DNA of 64,000 nt from Desulfovibrionaceae bacterium. GTDB lineage: Bacteria > Desulfobacterota > Desulfovibrionia > Desulfovibrionales > Desulfovibrionaceae. The position numbers were made by a program, and so were the translations under genes. Shown here in pieces: positions 42,774-51,053 of this stretch (position 1 is the stretch's first letter; every line of letters begins with the position of its first letter). The notes under the pieces are model-generated. The model did no database searches, was not told the origin of the DNA, and saw only the letters and a list, made by a program, of their open reading frames with translations. The stretch covers positions 1-64,000 of the forward strand of contig JAQVCS010000009.1 of NCBI GenBank assembly GCA_028689675.1, in the 5' to 3' direction.

Positions 42774-42946
42774 ATGGACAAAAAGAATTTATCAAACGTT
42801 CAGCGGATTGGCTTGAAAAGATAAGCGTCGCCAGCCTAGCAGTAGGCATTTTTCAGGGTGAAGAGAAAACGGTAGCAGGTTTTATTGTGGGCTTATTGGC
42901 TATAATTGGAAGTCATACTCTTGATAACCTCTGGAGGAAATTATGA
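42774..42946 (+). pseudogene. Small membrane protein gene with a -1 A frameshift
   Basis: ATG 42774 has AGAGG 8 nt upstream but is closed after 16 codons. If one A is added to the five-A run at 42780-42784, the frame reads MDKKEFIKRSADWLEKIS, then AVGIFQGEEKTVAGFIVGLLAIIG, ending LWRKL at TGA 42944-42946: 57 residues with one hydrophobic segment. The resulting protein looks genuine, so this is a broken gene, a slippage site, or a sequence error. Its stop overlaps the next start (ATGA). Confidence 0.6.
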
Positions 42947-43023
42947 GCGGATGGTTTTTTCTTGGATGCGTCATTGTTGTAACGCTGTGCTTTAGTTTTT
43001 ACCTAGCGCGCAACCCTCACTAA
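42943..43023 (+). CDS. 26-residue membrane peptide
   Basis: ATG 42943 with GGAGG 8 nt upstream; MSGWFFLGCVIVVTLCFSFYLARNPH. A single membrane-spanning helix with a short basic tail. It is translationally coupled by ATGA to the preceding small membrane protein, forming a pair. I do not know its function; a membrane partner or toxin-like peptide are both possible. It is followed by a terminator. Confidence 0.6.
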   Translation: MSGWFFLGCVIVVTLCFSFYLARNPH

Positions 43024-43043
43024 TAAATAGTATTTTTAAGTAC

Positions 43044-43073
43044 AGGGCGACTTCTTCGGAAATCGCCCTTTTT
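43044..43073 (+). terminator. Terminator after the small membrane peptide pair
   Basis: AGGGCGA (43044-43050) pairs with TCGCCCT (43063-43069), followed by TTTTT. Confidence 0.8.
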
Positions 43074-43110
43074 GTATAAAAAAAGGGCTAGGCGGGGAGC
43101 TTTATACGAT

Positions 43111-43143
43111 AAAAGGCTTCCCGTTTTTGGCGGGAAGCCTTTT
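43111..43143 (-). terminator. Terminator of porin 1
   Basis: AAAAGGCTTCCCG pairs perfectly with CGGGAAGCCTTTT around a 7-nt loop, 37 nt past the porin stop. A/T tracts on both sides allow it to act in either direction. Confidence 0.8.
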
Positions 43144-43179
43144 ATTTACATCATGCTCTGCTGCCAAAGCAGCCTTGCA

Positions 43180-44697
43180 TTAGAAGCTGTATTTGAAAGA
43201 CACGTTGGCGTTGAAAGCATCGCCCTGTTCGAAACGCTGGCCGTTCACCTTGTTGGTGGCATCCCAACGCAATTCGTCATCAAGGAAGGCCTTCAAGTAA
43301 GCCACTTCAGCAATCATGGTCAGATTTTCGTAAATCTGATAGGTGTTGGTCAAGCTCACTTCCAAGGCAGATTCAGTGGTGCCGAGGTTGTACTTCACAT
43401 CGTGGTTGTCATTGTAAGAACCCTTCCAGCCCTTACCACCGCCGTAGGCGATAGATTCGTTGGCGTTGGTGCCCATCATGTAGGTCACGCGGAAGGTGTG
43501 CTTCAGGCCTTCGAGGAAGGACATATCCTTAATACGGGCGCCAATACCCCAAGTGCCAGCAATGTTTTCGCCAAGCAGGCTGTCACGGCCAATGCCGCTG
43601 GTGCTGCCATCAAAGGCCAACACGCCAAATTCGCTGGCGCCATTGTTCAGCTGGAAGATCTGCTCCGAACCATTGTAGCGGTTGCCATCGTTGCCAGAAG
43701 CATACCAAGCGTACAAACCGGGAGTACCCCAATCCATCTTGTATTCACCCAAGGCGGTGAATATCCAGCCAGCCTGGTCACGGCTGTCAGCGCCATCAAG
43801 GTGCTTTTTGCCGCTGAAGCCAGACTTGTAACCAGAATATTCAAAGTCCCAAGCAAAGCGGAAGGGGTCGGCCATGGTGATTTCGCCAGTCAAGCCAGCG
43901 GCGAACATAGAACCATAGGCATCGGCCTTGTGGCGAGCATAGTTATCGGTTTCATTTGTAGCATTTTTAGGATCACCGTAGCCCACAACATAGCCGCCGT
44001 CGCTATTCTTGTAATAAGCATTTTTGCCAATCATGCCGTAGGCAACCCAAGGGGTAACCTTAATGCCGTCAAAGGTCATAGGCACAACAGCGGCGAACAC
44101 GTCCACATTATCAAAGGTGGCAACGTCCTGATCATCATAGCGGCTGCTATTGTAACCAGCATAGTTGTCGTTGAAAGGACGTGCCCAGAAAGCGGTCAAA
44201 GCAACATTGTCGTTGAACTTGTAGTTGGCAACAATGGCGGCAACGTCATCATCCAACACTTGGTTGCCATTCACGAAAGAAGGCAGAGCCACGCCCTGCA
44301 AGCCCATGCGCAGAGAAAGGTCGCTATTGGGAACAATCCAGTCCAAGTAAGCGCGCTTCACTTCAATGGAAACACCGTCTGTGCCCAAGGCATTGCCCGA
44401 GCTACGGCCAACGTTATTTTTGGATTGACCCCAAGTGCCTTCACCAATTTCAAACATCACGGTGCCCGAAAGGTTTTCGGAAGCAACGGCGTCCAACTTC
44501 AGGCGAATGCGCTGTTCGGCTTCAAAATTGTCTTCGCCACTTTTAAAGCCGCCCTGAGCAGCGTTGAAGTCGCCATTAGCGCCCAGCTCAAAGCCCATGA
44601 TCCATTCGCCAGAGGCCTTGAAGTCGATAGCGGAAGCGCCAGTAGCAGCGCCAAAAACTAAACCAGCAGCAAGAAGAAGCGTAGCAAGCTTTTTCAT
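43180..44697 (-). CDS. Outer-membrane porin, copy 1
   Basis: 505 residues from ATG 44697 (AAGGA upstream). Signal peptide MKKLATLLLAAGLVFGAATGASA, cleaved before IDFKASGEW. The mature part is beta-strand rich with alternating aromatics and ends VSFKYSF, with the C-terminal Phe needed for barrel assembly. Such porins are among the most abundant outer-membrane proteins in Desulfovibrio-like bacteria. It is about 80 percent alike to the gene at 45025, with differences in loop segments (YKNSDGGYVVGYGDPKN versus GAFRNSTAADRQ). Confidence 0.92.
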   Translation of the reverse strand: MKKLATLLLAAGLVFGAATGASAIDFKASGEWIMGFELGANGDFNAAQGGFKSGEDNFEAEQRIRLKLDAVASENLSGTVMFEIGEGTWGQSKNNVGRSSGNALGTDGVSIEVKRAYLDWIVPNSDLSLRMGLQGVALPSFVNGNQVLDDDVAAIVANYKFNDNVALTAFWARPFNDNYAGYNSSRYDDQDVATFDNVDVFAAVVPMTFDGIKVTPWVAYGMIGKNAYYKNSDGGYVVGYGDPKNATNETDNYARHKADAYGSMFAAGLTGEITMADPFRFAWDFEYSGYKSGFSGKKHLDGADSRDQAGWIFTALGEYKMDWGTPGLYAWYASGNDGNRYNGSEQIFQLNNGASEFGVLAFDGSTSGIGRDSLLGENIAGTWGIGARIKDMSFLEGLKHTFRVTYMMGTNANESIAYGGGKGWKGSYNDNHDVKYNLGTTESALEVSLTNTYQIYENLTMIAEVAYLKAFLDDELRWDATNKVNGQRFEQGDAFNANVSFKYSF

Positions 44698-44727
44698 GAT
44701 TAACCCATCCTTTACATTTGCATTTAC

Positions 44728-44774
44728 TGTACAACTGAACGGCAAAAAAGCCGTATTAGTGCCTTGCACGTGAA
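44728..44774 (-). promoter_or_regulatory. Conserved porin leader element, copy 1
   Basis: On the minus strand, TTCACGTGCAAGGCACTAAT, then ACGGCTTTTTTGCCGT, then TCAGTTGTACA. The same 47-48 nt precede porin 2 almost unchanged, while the sequence between it and the start codon has drifted. ACGGC/GCCGT forms a small hairpin. This is probably a shared 5' UTR or regulator site. Confidence 0.55.
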
Positions 44775-44962
44775 CTGTATATACCTGCCCTTTGTAAAGA
44801 AGACAAGTCTTTTTGTTCAATAATTTTTACCCTTGCGCATAATAATTCAGAAAAAACTGGAGAACCAAACCCTTAAAAAAACTCTGGAAAAAATATTTTT
44901 TTATTCCAGAAAAATATTTTCCCCATTTTTTCCAGAGGCTGACACTTTTTGGCGCGCAAAAA

Positions 44963-44990
44963 AGAGAAGCCCTTATCTAAGGGCTTCTCT
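44963..44990 (-). terminator. Terminator of porin 2
   Basis: AGAGAAGCCCTTA pairs perfectly with TAAGGGCTTCTCT. On the minus strand TTTTTTG follows. It lies 35 nt past the stop of porin 2. The rest of 44775-45024 is A/T-tract rich and probably holds the porin 1 promoter; no gene. Confidence 0.85.
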
Positions 44991-45024
44991 TATAGGCTCA
45001 CGCTACGCTATAAACAGCGCAGTA

Positions 45025-46539
45025 TTAGAAGCTGTACTGGAAGGCAACGTTCACGTTAAAGGCATCGCCCTGTTCAAAGCGCTGGCCGTTAACCATACCC
45101 TTATCGCCGCTATCCCAACGCAGGTCGTCATCAAGGAAGAGCTTCAAGTACGCAACTTCAGCATACATGGTCAGGTTTTCGTAAATCTGATAGGTATTGC
45201 TCAAGCTCACTTCCAAGGCAGATTCCGTAGTACCGAGGTTGTACTGAATCTTGTGACTATCAGCATTGCTTAACGCTGTGCTCTTCCAGCTCTTGGTGCC
45301 GCCATAGGTGACGGAATCATTGCTGTTGGTGCCCATCATATAGGTCACGCGGAAGGTGTGCTTCAGGCCTTCGAGGAAGGACATATCCTTCAAGCGAGCG
45401 CCAATACCCCAAGTGCCAGCTACGTTGTCGCCCAACAGATAGCCGCGGCCAATACCATTGGTACCGTTGTTGCCATCAAAGGCCAGAGCGGCAAATTCGC
45501 TGCCACCGTTGTTCAACTGGAAGATTTGCTCGGAGCCATTGTAGGCATTGTCATCATTGCCCGAAGCATACCAAGCGTACAAACCGGGAGTACCCCAATC
45601 CATCTTGTATTCACCCAAAGCAGCGAACACCCAGCCAGCCTGATCGCTGCTCATGGCAGAGGAGTTTTCGGTTAAGTGCTTTTTGCCGCCAAAGCCAGAC
45701 TTGTAACCAGAATATTCCAAGTCCCAAGCAAAGCGGAAGGGGTCGGCCATGGTGATTTCGCCAGTCAAACCAGCGGCAAACATGGTGCCATAGGTATCGG
45801 CCTTACGATTCATATACTGACGGTCTGCAGCAGTGCTGTTTCTGAAAGCGCCCAAGGTAGCGTCATTTTTGCCAACCATGCCGTAGGCAACCCAAGGGGT
45901 CACGCTGACGCCATCATAGGTCAAGGGCACAATAGCGGCAAACACGTCCACGTTATCAAAGGTGTATTTGTCTGTATTGGTAGTTTCATAGTTGTCGTTG
46001 AAAGGACGTGCCCACAAGGCAGTCAAAGCAACATTGTCGTTGAACTTGTAGTTAGCAACAATGGCGGCAACGTCATCATCCAACACTTGGCTGCCGTTCA
46101 CAAAGGAAGGCAGAGCCACGCCCTGCAAGCCCATGCGCAGAGAAAGGTCGGTGTTAGGAACAATCCAGTCCAAGTAAGCGCGCTTCACTTCAATAGAAAC
46201 ACCGTCTGCGCCCAAGGCATTGCCCGAACCACGACCAACGTGATTTGACGTATCTTGACCCCAGCGGCTTTCACCAATTTCAAACATCACGGTGCCCGAA
46301 AGGTTTTCGGAAGCAACGGCGTCCATCTTCAGGCGGATGCGCTGTTCTGCTTCAAAATTGTCTTCTTTGCCGTCATTAGGATGATTAAAGCCACCCTGAG
46401 CAGCATTGAAGTCACCGTTTGCGCCCAGTTCAAAGCTCATCATCCATTCACCAGAAGCTTTGAAATCGATAGCAGAAGCACCCGTAGCGGCGCCAAAAAC
46501 CAGCCCAGCAGCAAGAAGAAGCGTAGCAAGCTTTTTCAT
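45025..46539 (-). CDS. Outer-membrane porin, copy 2
   Basis: 504 residues from ATG 46539 (AAAGGA upstream). The signal peptide is identical to copy 1 (MKKLATLLLAAGLVFGAATGASA) and the C-terminus is VAFQYSF. It is a tandem paralogue of the preceding porin, co-oriented, with its own leader and terminator, so each copy can be expressed alone. The loops differ most, suggesting selection by phage or substrate. Long open frames on the opposite strand are a codon-use artefact. Confidence 0.92.
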   Translation of the reverse strand: MKKLATLLLAAGLVFGAATGASAIDFKASGEWMMSFELGANGDFNAAQGGFNHPNDGKEDNFEAEQRIRLKMDAVASENLSGTVMFEIGESRWGQDTSNHVGRGSGNALGADGVSIEVKRAYLDWIVPNTDLSLRMGLQGVALPSFVNGSQVLDDDVAAIVANYKFNDNVALTALWARPFNDNYETTNTDKYTFDNVDVFAAIVPLTYDGVSVTPWVAYGMVGKNDATLGAFRNSTAADRQYMNRKADTYGTMFAAGLTGEITMADPFRFAWDLEYSGYKSGFGGKKHLTENSSAMSSDQAGWVFAALGEYKMDWGTPGLYAWYASGNDDNAYNGSEQIFQLNNGGSEFAALAFDGNNGTNGIGRGYLLGDNVAGTWGIGARLKDMSFLEGLKHTFRVTYMMGTNSNDSVTYGGTKSWKSTALSNADSHKIQYNLGTTESALEVSLSNTYQIYENLTMYAEVAYLKLFLDDDLRWDSGDKGMVNGQRFEQGDAFNVNVAFQYSF

Positions 46540-46565
46540 GGTAGAATACCATCCTTTAAATTTAT

Positions 46566-46613
46566 TGTACAACTGAACGGCAGAAAAAGCCGTATTAGTG
46601 CCTTGCACGTGAA
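46566..46613 (-). promoter_or_regulatory. Conserved porin leader element, copy 2
   Basis: The same element as at 44728-44774, with one extra base in the hairpin loop (ACGGCTTTTTCTGCCGT). Further upstream, CCTTAAAAAAA and AAAAATATTTTTTTA tracts are also shared between the two porins (about 44868-44906 and 46707-46746). The remainder of 46540-46862 holds no gene. Confidence 0.55.
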
Positions 46614-46862
46614 ACCTGTATAGGGTATTCACAAGAGGAGCGCAAGCCTTTTTGTGCAAATTTTTTTACCACTTTATGTCATTTTTGAAAACTTTCTGTG
46701 GAATCACAGCCTTAAAAAAAGTCTAGCAAAAATATTTTTTTACTCTAACAACTTTCTATTATTGAATTTTTTTGAAAATACAAAAATTTGTACCATTTTA
46801 TTGGCGCACACCATGCAAAAATTTTTGAACCACCCCCCACTTTTCCCCTACAGCAGCCCTCT

Positions 46863-48692
46863 ATGCAGCGCCCCGAAGCCCACACCATACCGCTAAGCCC
46901 CGGGGTGTACCTGTATAGCGACAGCAATGGCCGCGTGCTCTATGTAGGCAAGGCGCGTGTGCTGCGCCGCCGTGTGCTTTCCTATTTTCGGGAAGACATT
47001 GCCCCCAAAACCCGCGCCATGCTCAGCCATGCCCACAGCATCAGCTACCTGACCACCACCACAGAAAAAGAAGCCCTGCTGCTTGAAGCCAGCCTCATAA
47101 AAAAACATCGCCCCCACTATAATATAGTGCTGCGCGACGATAAGCAGTATGTGCTTTTTCGCCTTGCGCCCAAGCAGGCCTTTCCGCGGCTGGAGGTGGT
47201 GCGCACAGCCAAAAAAGACGGCGCGCGCTATTTTGGCCCTTTCACCTCTGGCCTTGCCGCGCGCGAAACATGGAAGCTGCTGCACCGTGCCTTTGGGCTG
47301 CGCCGCTGCACCGACCGCGCCATGAAAAACCGCGTGCGCCCCTGCCTATACCATCACATAGGGCAATGCCCCGCCCCCTGCGCTGGGCTGATAAGCAAAG
47401 AGGCCTACCATGCCACCGTGGAGCAGGTGCTGGACGTGCTGAGCGGCAATGCAAAAGCCCTGCTGGCTGAGCTGGAAAAAAACATGCTGGCTGCGGCTGA
47501 TGCCCTCGATTTTGAGCGTGCCGCACAGCTGCGCGACCAAATGCGCGCTGTGCAAAACACGGTAGAGCGTCAGGCCGCCGTGCTGCCCAGCGGTGGGGAT
47601 ATGGATGTGGCTGGCATTGCCGCTGGCGAAAAGGGGCTGGCGCTGGCGCTGCTGTTTATGCGCAAGGGCGCAATTACAGATGGGCACAGCTTTTATTGGC
47701 ATGGCCTCAGCCTAGACGACGCGCCAGACGTTATGCTGTCTTTTTTAAGCCAATACTATATAGATAGAATGCCGCCGCCGCGCATTGTGCTGCCTTGGCT
47801 GCCCGACAATGCCCCTGCCCTTGGCCTGATTGCAGAAAGCCTTGGCGAAAAGCGCGGCGCGGCAGTGCGTATTCTTGCCCCGCGCGACCAGCAAAGCAAC
47901 CAGCTGGTGGATGTTGCCATTGCCAATGCGCAAGAAGAAATACGGCAGCGCAGCACGGGCACAGAAGACGTGGCCAGCAAGCTGCAACAGCTGCTGCATC
48001 TTGCCGCCCCGCCGCAACGCATTGAATGTGTGGACGTTTCACACACAGGCGGGCGGCAAACGCGCGTGGGCATGGTGGTATTTGAAGACGGCCTTGCCGC
48101 CACAAGCCAATACCGCCTGTACACCATGCCAGACAACCTTGCCCTTGGCGGTGGGGATGACTATGCCACGCTGGCGGCTTGGGTAACAAGGCGGCTAGAT
48201 TCGGGCGCACCGTGGCCAGATTTGCTGCTCATTGACGGCGGGCGCGGGCAAGTGAGCGCTGTGGCAGGGGCATTGGCCGCCGCAGGCAAGGCAGACCTTT
48301 TCCCGCTGGCAGGCATAGCCAAAGCACGGGATGACCAAGGCCATGCCGACCGCCGCGCGGGCAATGTTGCCGACCGCATTTTTGTGCCCAACCGTGTAAA
48401 CCCCCTGCCCTTCAAAGAAGGCTCGGCCGAGCTGCTGTTGCTGCAGCACATACGCGACTGCACGCACCATTTTGCCATTAGCGGGCACCGCAAGGCACGC
48501 ACTGGCGCAGCCCTGCAAGGGGAGCTTACGCGCCTTGCTGGCATAGGCACAGCCACAGCCACACTGTTGTGGCAGGCTTTTGGCTCGGTAGCAGCTATGC
48601 GCGCCGCTTCAGAAGAAGATTTGCGCCGCCTCAAGGGCATAGGCAAAGCCAAAGCGCAAGCCATCAAAAAAAAGCTGGAAGCGCTGGCATAA
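46863..48692 (+). CDS. uvrC: UvrC, excinuclease ABC subunit C
   Basis: 609 residues from ATG 46863; the frame is open to 46788 but family length favours this start, though the ribosome site is weak. GIY-YIG nuclease at the start (PGVYLYSDSNGRVLYVGKA). A UvrB-binding UVR motif near 205-240. The RNase H-like endonuclease domain has CVDVSHTGGRQTRVGMVVFEDG and LLIDGGRGQVSA. Tandem HhH motifs close the protein (LAGIGTATATLLW, LKGIGKAKAQAI). It makes the two incisions of nucleotide-excision repair. Confidence 0.95.
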   Translation: MQRPEAHTIPLSPGVYLYSDSNGRVLYVGKARVLRRRVLSYFREDIAPKTRAMLSHAHSISYLTTTTEKEALLLEASLIKKHRPHYNIVLRDDKQYVLFRLAPKQAFPRLEVVRTAKKDGARYFGPFTSGLAARETWKLLHRAFGLRRCTDRAMKNRVRPCLYHHIGQCPAPCAGLISKEAYHATVEQVLDVLSGNAKALLAELEKNMLAAADALDFERAAQLRDQMRAVQNTVERQAAVLPSGGDMDVAGIAAGEKGLALALLFMRKGAITDGHSFYWHGLSLDDAPDVMLSFLSQYYIDRMPPPRIVLPWLPDNAPALGLIAESLGEKRGAAVRILAPRDQQSNQLVDVAIANAQEEIRQRSTGTEDVASKLQQLLHLAAPPQRIECVDVSHTGGRQTRVGMVVFEDGLAATSQYRLYTMPDNLALGGGDDYATLAAWVTRRLDSGAPWPDLLLIDGGRGQVSAVAGALAAAGKADLFPLAGIAKARDDQGHADRRAGNVADRIFVPNRVNPLPFKEGSAELLLLQHIRDCTHHFAISGHRKARTGAALQGELTRLAGIGTATATLLWQAFGSVAAMRAASEEDLRRLKGIGKAKAQAIKKKLEALA

Positions 48693-48749
48693 GTCTATAC
48701 CAGCGCTTCTTGGAACATTATTGCAAAGAAAGATCAAAAAGAACTGCTT

Positions 48750-48899
48750 CAGGGCTTGTGAACACTACAGGAATTTTGTTTGCTGGCAAGGAAAGCAAGG
48801 CTTGTATGCAGGGAGTATACTCTTATGCTACTAACCCGAAATACAAGCGGAAGCCTGACGCCGCCAGCGGGTAAAAGAACGTAGCGTTTCCATGCCCTA
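48750..48899 (-). mobile_element. MITE-like element, copy 3 (inverted)
   Basis: 150 bp, in the opposite orientation to the other copies. The inner end is AGGGCTTGTGAACACTACAGG, the outer end CATGCCC-TA. The interior matches the others. It fills the gap between uvrC and the zinc-ribbon gene; the TAG stop of the latter (48897-48899) is formed at the element's TA boundary. Confidence 0.8.
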
Positions 48900-50126
48900 A
48901 GAAAAACTTGCCATCTTCACCGCCACTTGAAACATCAAAGGCAATAAAATAAGGTACAAAGGCAGCACCACGCCAAAAGCCTGCAACCAATGCAGGCGCA
49001 AAGCATAGCGGCAGCCAATCACGCAGCAGGCAACCGACCAAATAATGCCCACACCCGAGCCAATAATGGGCACAATGCACAAAATAGCGGGCGCGGCAGC
49101 ATAGGCTGTTACCTGAAAAATAAGCCCAAAATTCCCCTTACTGCGCGTTAAAAAAGAAAAAAATACGGTAAAAATCAGCGCTGTCAAATACAATTCTGCC
49201 GTCATAAAGGCTGTGCGTACCAGCAAGGAAAAAAATACGCCGTCATCAGAAGACAGCATGGCAAGCAATTGCTTGAGCTGCGGGTCAGAGGCGGCAGAAG
49301 GCTGCAAGAAATAAATCATCACTTCAGCCCACAGGCGTTCAATAAGCACCTGTGCCACACTGAGCACCAGAAAAAACGATAAAGAACGCATGAGCGAAGC
49401 CGCAGGGTTGAGGCGGCTGAAAAAATACGAGCCAGCAAACATCACCTGCATGCAGGTTTGATAAAAGGCCTCGACAAAGCCTATTTTTTTCGGGGCATTA
49501 TCCCAAGGGCTGCCTTCGTCTTCTTCAGGTATGTCGGCATTAGCCTGCGCTGTAGGGCTTTGCACTGGGCTGGCTGTATGAGGCTGCGGGCTTTGGGCTG
49601 GCTGCGGCGCTGGCCTAGTGGCGCTGCCCGCACCCGACGTGGGCGTAGGCGCTGAGGCAGAGCTCACCGTGCCCGATGCTGGCGTAGAGGCTGATGTGCC
49701 CGCAAGGGTGGAAGCAGTGCTTGCCGCGCCCGATGCTGACGTAGGCGATGTGCCCGCAAGGGTGGAGGCAGAGCTCACCGTGCCCGCTGTTGACGCAGGC
49801 GCGGGGCTGGGCTTTGCCTGCTGCGGCGCTGCTGCCCCTGCCGCTGTGGGCATGGCTGCTGGCTGGGCTGGGCTTTGTGCAGGGCTGGCTTGTACTGTGC
49901 CATGCTGGGCTGGGCTTTGTGCAGGGCTGGCTTGGCCTGCACTGCGCAGGGCTGGGCGTATGGCGCTTTCGGGCAGAGGGTCATCTTCACCCGTGGGCAC
50001 GGGGGCATCCAGCGTTACATGAAAGCGATTTTTACACTGTGGGCAGGTAGCAAATGCAGATCGGGCAGGCAAGCGCTCTGGCGGCACATCACGCATAAAG
50101 CCGCACTGCGGGCAGATAATAATCAA
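48897..50126 (-). CDS. Zinc-ribbon, YIP1-type membrane protein
   Basis: About 409 residues if started at TTG 50126 (GAGG 8-9 nt upstream); an alternative TTG at 50159 is possible, and no ATG fits. Begins with a zinc ribbon CPQCG, then CPQCKNRFHVTL (MJ0042-like). About 130 residues of Ala/Ser/Thr/Pro/Gln low-complexity repeat (SPAQHGTVQASPAQSPAQ, STLAGTS units) follow. The last 190 residues have about five hydrophobic helices of YIP1 type. The function is unknown, a membrane protein with a cytoplasmic Zn domain. The C-terminus ends at the MITE boundary. Confidence 0.7.
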   Translation of the reverse strand: MIIICPQCGFMRDVPPERLPARSAFATCPQCKNRFHVTLDAPVPTGEDDPLPESAIRPALRSAGQASPAQSPAQHGTVQASPAQSPAQPAAMPTAAGAAAPQQAKPSPAPASTAGTVSSASTLAGTSPTSASGAASTASTLAGTSASTPASGTVSSASAPTPTSGAGSATRPAPQPAQSPQPHTASPVQSPTAQANADIPEEDEGSPWDNAPKKIGFVEAFYQTCMQVMFAGSYFFSRLNPAASLMRSLSFFLVLSVAQVLIERLWAEVMIYFLQPSAASDPQLKQLLAMLSSDDGVFFSLLVRTAFMTAELYLTALIFTVFFSFLTRSKGNFGLIFQVTAYAAAPAILCIVPIIGSGVGIIWSVACCVIGCRYALRLHWLQAFGVVLPLYLILLPLMFQVAVKMASFS

Positions 50127-50264
50127 AGTGACAACCTCACACCATGTTACAGGGAACAACTACGCCCACAGGCGCATGTATACGCGCAGATTGGGCTACT
50201 GCGTGCTGAGTATAGCGTCTTGTCGCATTGTGTGCAAGGCTGTGGCTTTTAGGGAATAGCGTGC

Positions 50265-51053
50265 TTATTCTTCACCATAAATAAAATAGGTTTCAAAGCC
50301 TGCGTCGGCTATGCCTTCATCCACATAGCCATCCTCCACATTCACAAGGCCAGCATGGTAAAAAACATCGCGGTATTCCTGCCTTGTGCGCCGCCAGCCC
50401 CAAAATTGCTGCCGCCGCACACCGCTGTAATGCAGCACACAGCGCAAACCTATTTTGAAGCAATTCACGGCCTTGCCCACCCATGTGTCTTCTTGCAGCA
50501 GCGAGGCAGAAAGGCATACTATTTTACCCCCGGGCAAAAGCTGGGCGCGCAATTCTTCAAGCAGGCGCGTCAGCTCGCGCGTGGGCACGCTGTAATCCAC
50601 ATTGGAAATGTAAATAATATCATAGCGCACGTCTGAGGGCAGGCAGACAGGGGGCAGGCCGATGTAAATATTGTCATTGGGCACAAGGGCGCGCAGCCAG
50701 CGCAAGCCAGCGGTGCTGACTTCGTTGACATGCAATTCCACATTGGGCTCTGTTTCCAGCAGCACCTTTTCCATATAGCCCACACCACAGCCAATGGAGA
50801 GCAGGCGCACTGGCTCATCGGCGGCTATATCATGCGTGGCGCGGTGCTGCCGAATAAATTCTGCCAGCCATGCCGCGCTGCATTCCTTGCCCTTGCGCCA
50901 CGCCGCAGGCAAATGCTGCCACGAGGTGTAGCGGCGGAACAGCTCTTCATAGAAGGTGGCATAAAATTTTGCCCCTGCAAGATGAAAAAAAGAAACATGC
51001 GTAAATGTTGAAAATGCTATGCCCTGCCAGCCTTCCTGATAAAAACGCCGCAT
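50265..51053 (-). CDS. SAM-dependent methyltransferase, class I fold
   Basis: 262 residues with a perfect AAGGAGG before ATG 51053. RLLSIGCGVGYMEKVLL at about 84-100 is motif I (SAM-binding GxGxG-like), followed by the acidic strand ELHVNEVS and DIIYISNVDYSVP. LLPGGKIVCLSAS is the post-motif segment. The substrate is not evident. It stands alone, with an AT-rich promoter region upstream. Confidence 0.75.
   Translation of the reverse strand: MRRFYQEGWQGIAFSTFTHVSFFHLAGAKFYATFYEELFRRYTSWQHLPAAWRKGKECSAAWLAEFIRQHRATHDIAADEPVRLLSIGCGVGYMEKVLLETEPNVELHVNEVSTAGLRWLRALVPNDNIYIGLPPVCLPSDVRYDIIYISNVDYSVPTRELTRLLEELRAQLLPGGKIVCLSASLLQEDTWVGKAVNCFKIGLRCVLHYSGVRRQQFWGWRRTRQEYRDVFYHAGLVNVEDGYVDEGIADAGFETYFIYGEE

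Noticed and set aside
43072..44661. 529-codon plus-strand open frame opposite porin 1 (and similar frames at 45358-46623)
   Set aside because: It mirrors the porin gene, which has a signal peptide, ribosome site, barrel pattern and terminal Phe. The antisense frames lack ribosome sites and exist because of the porin codon use.
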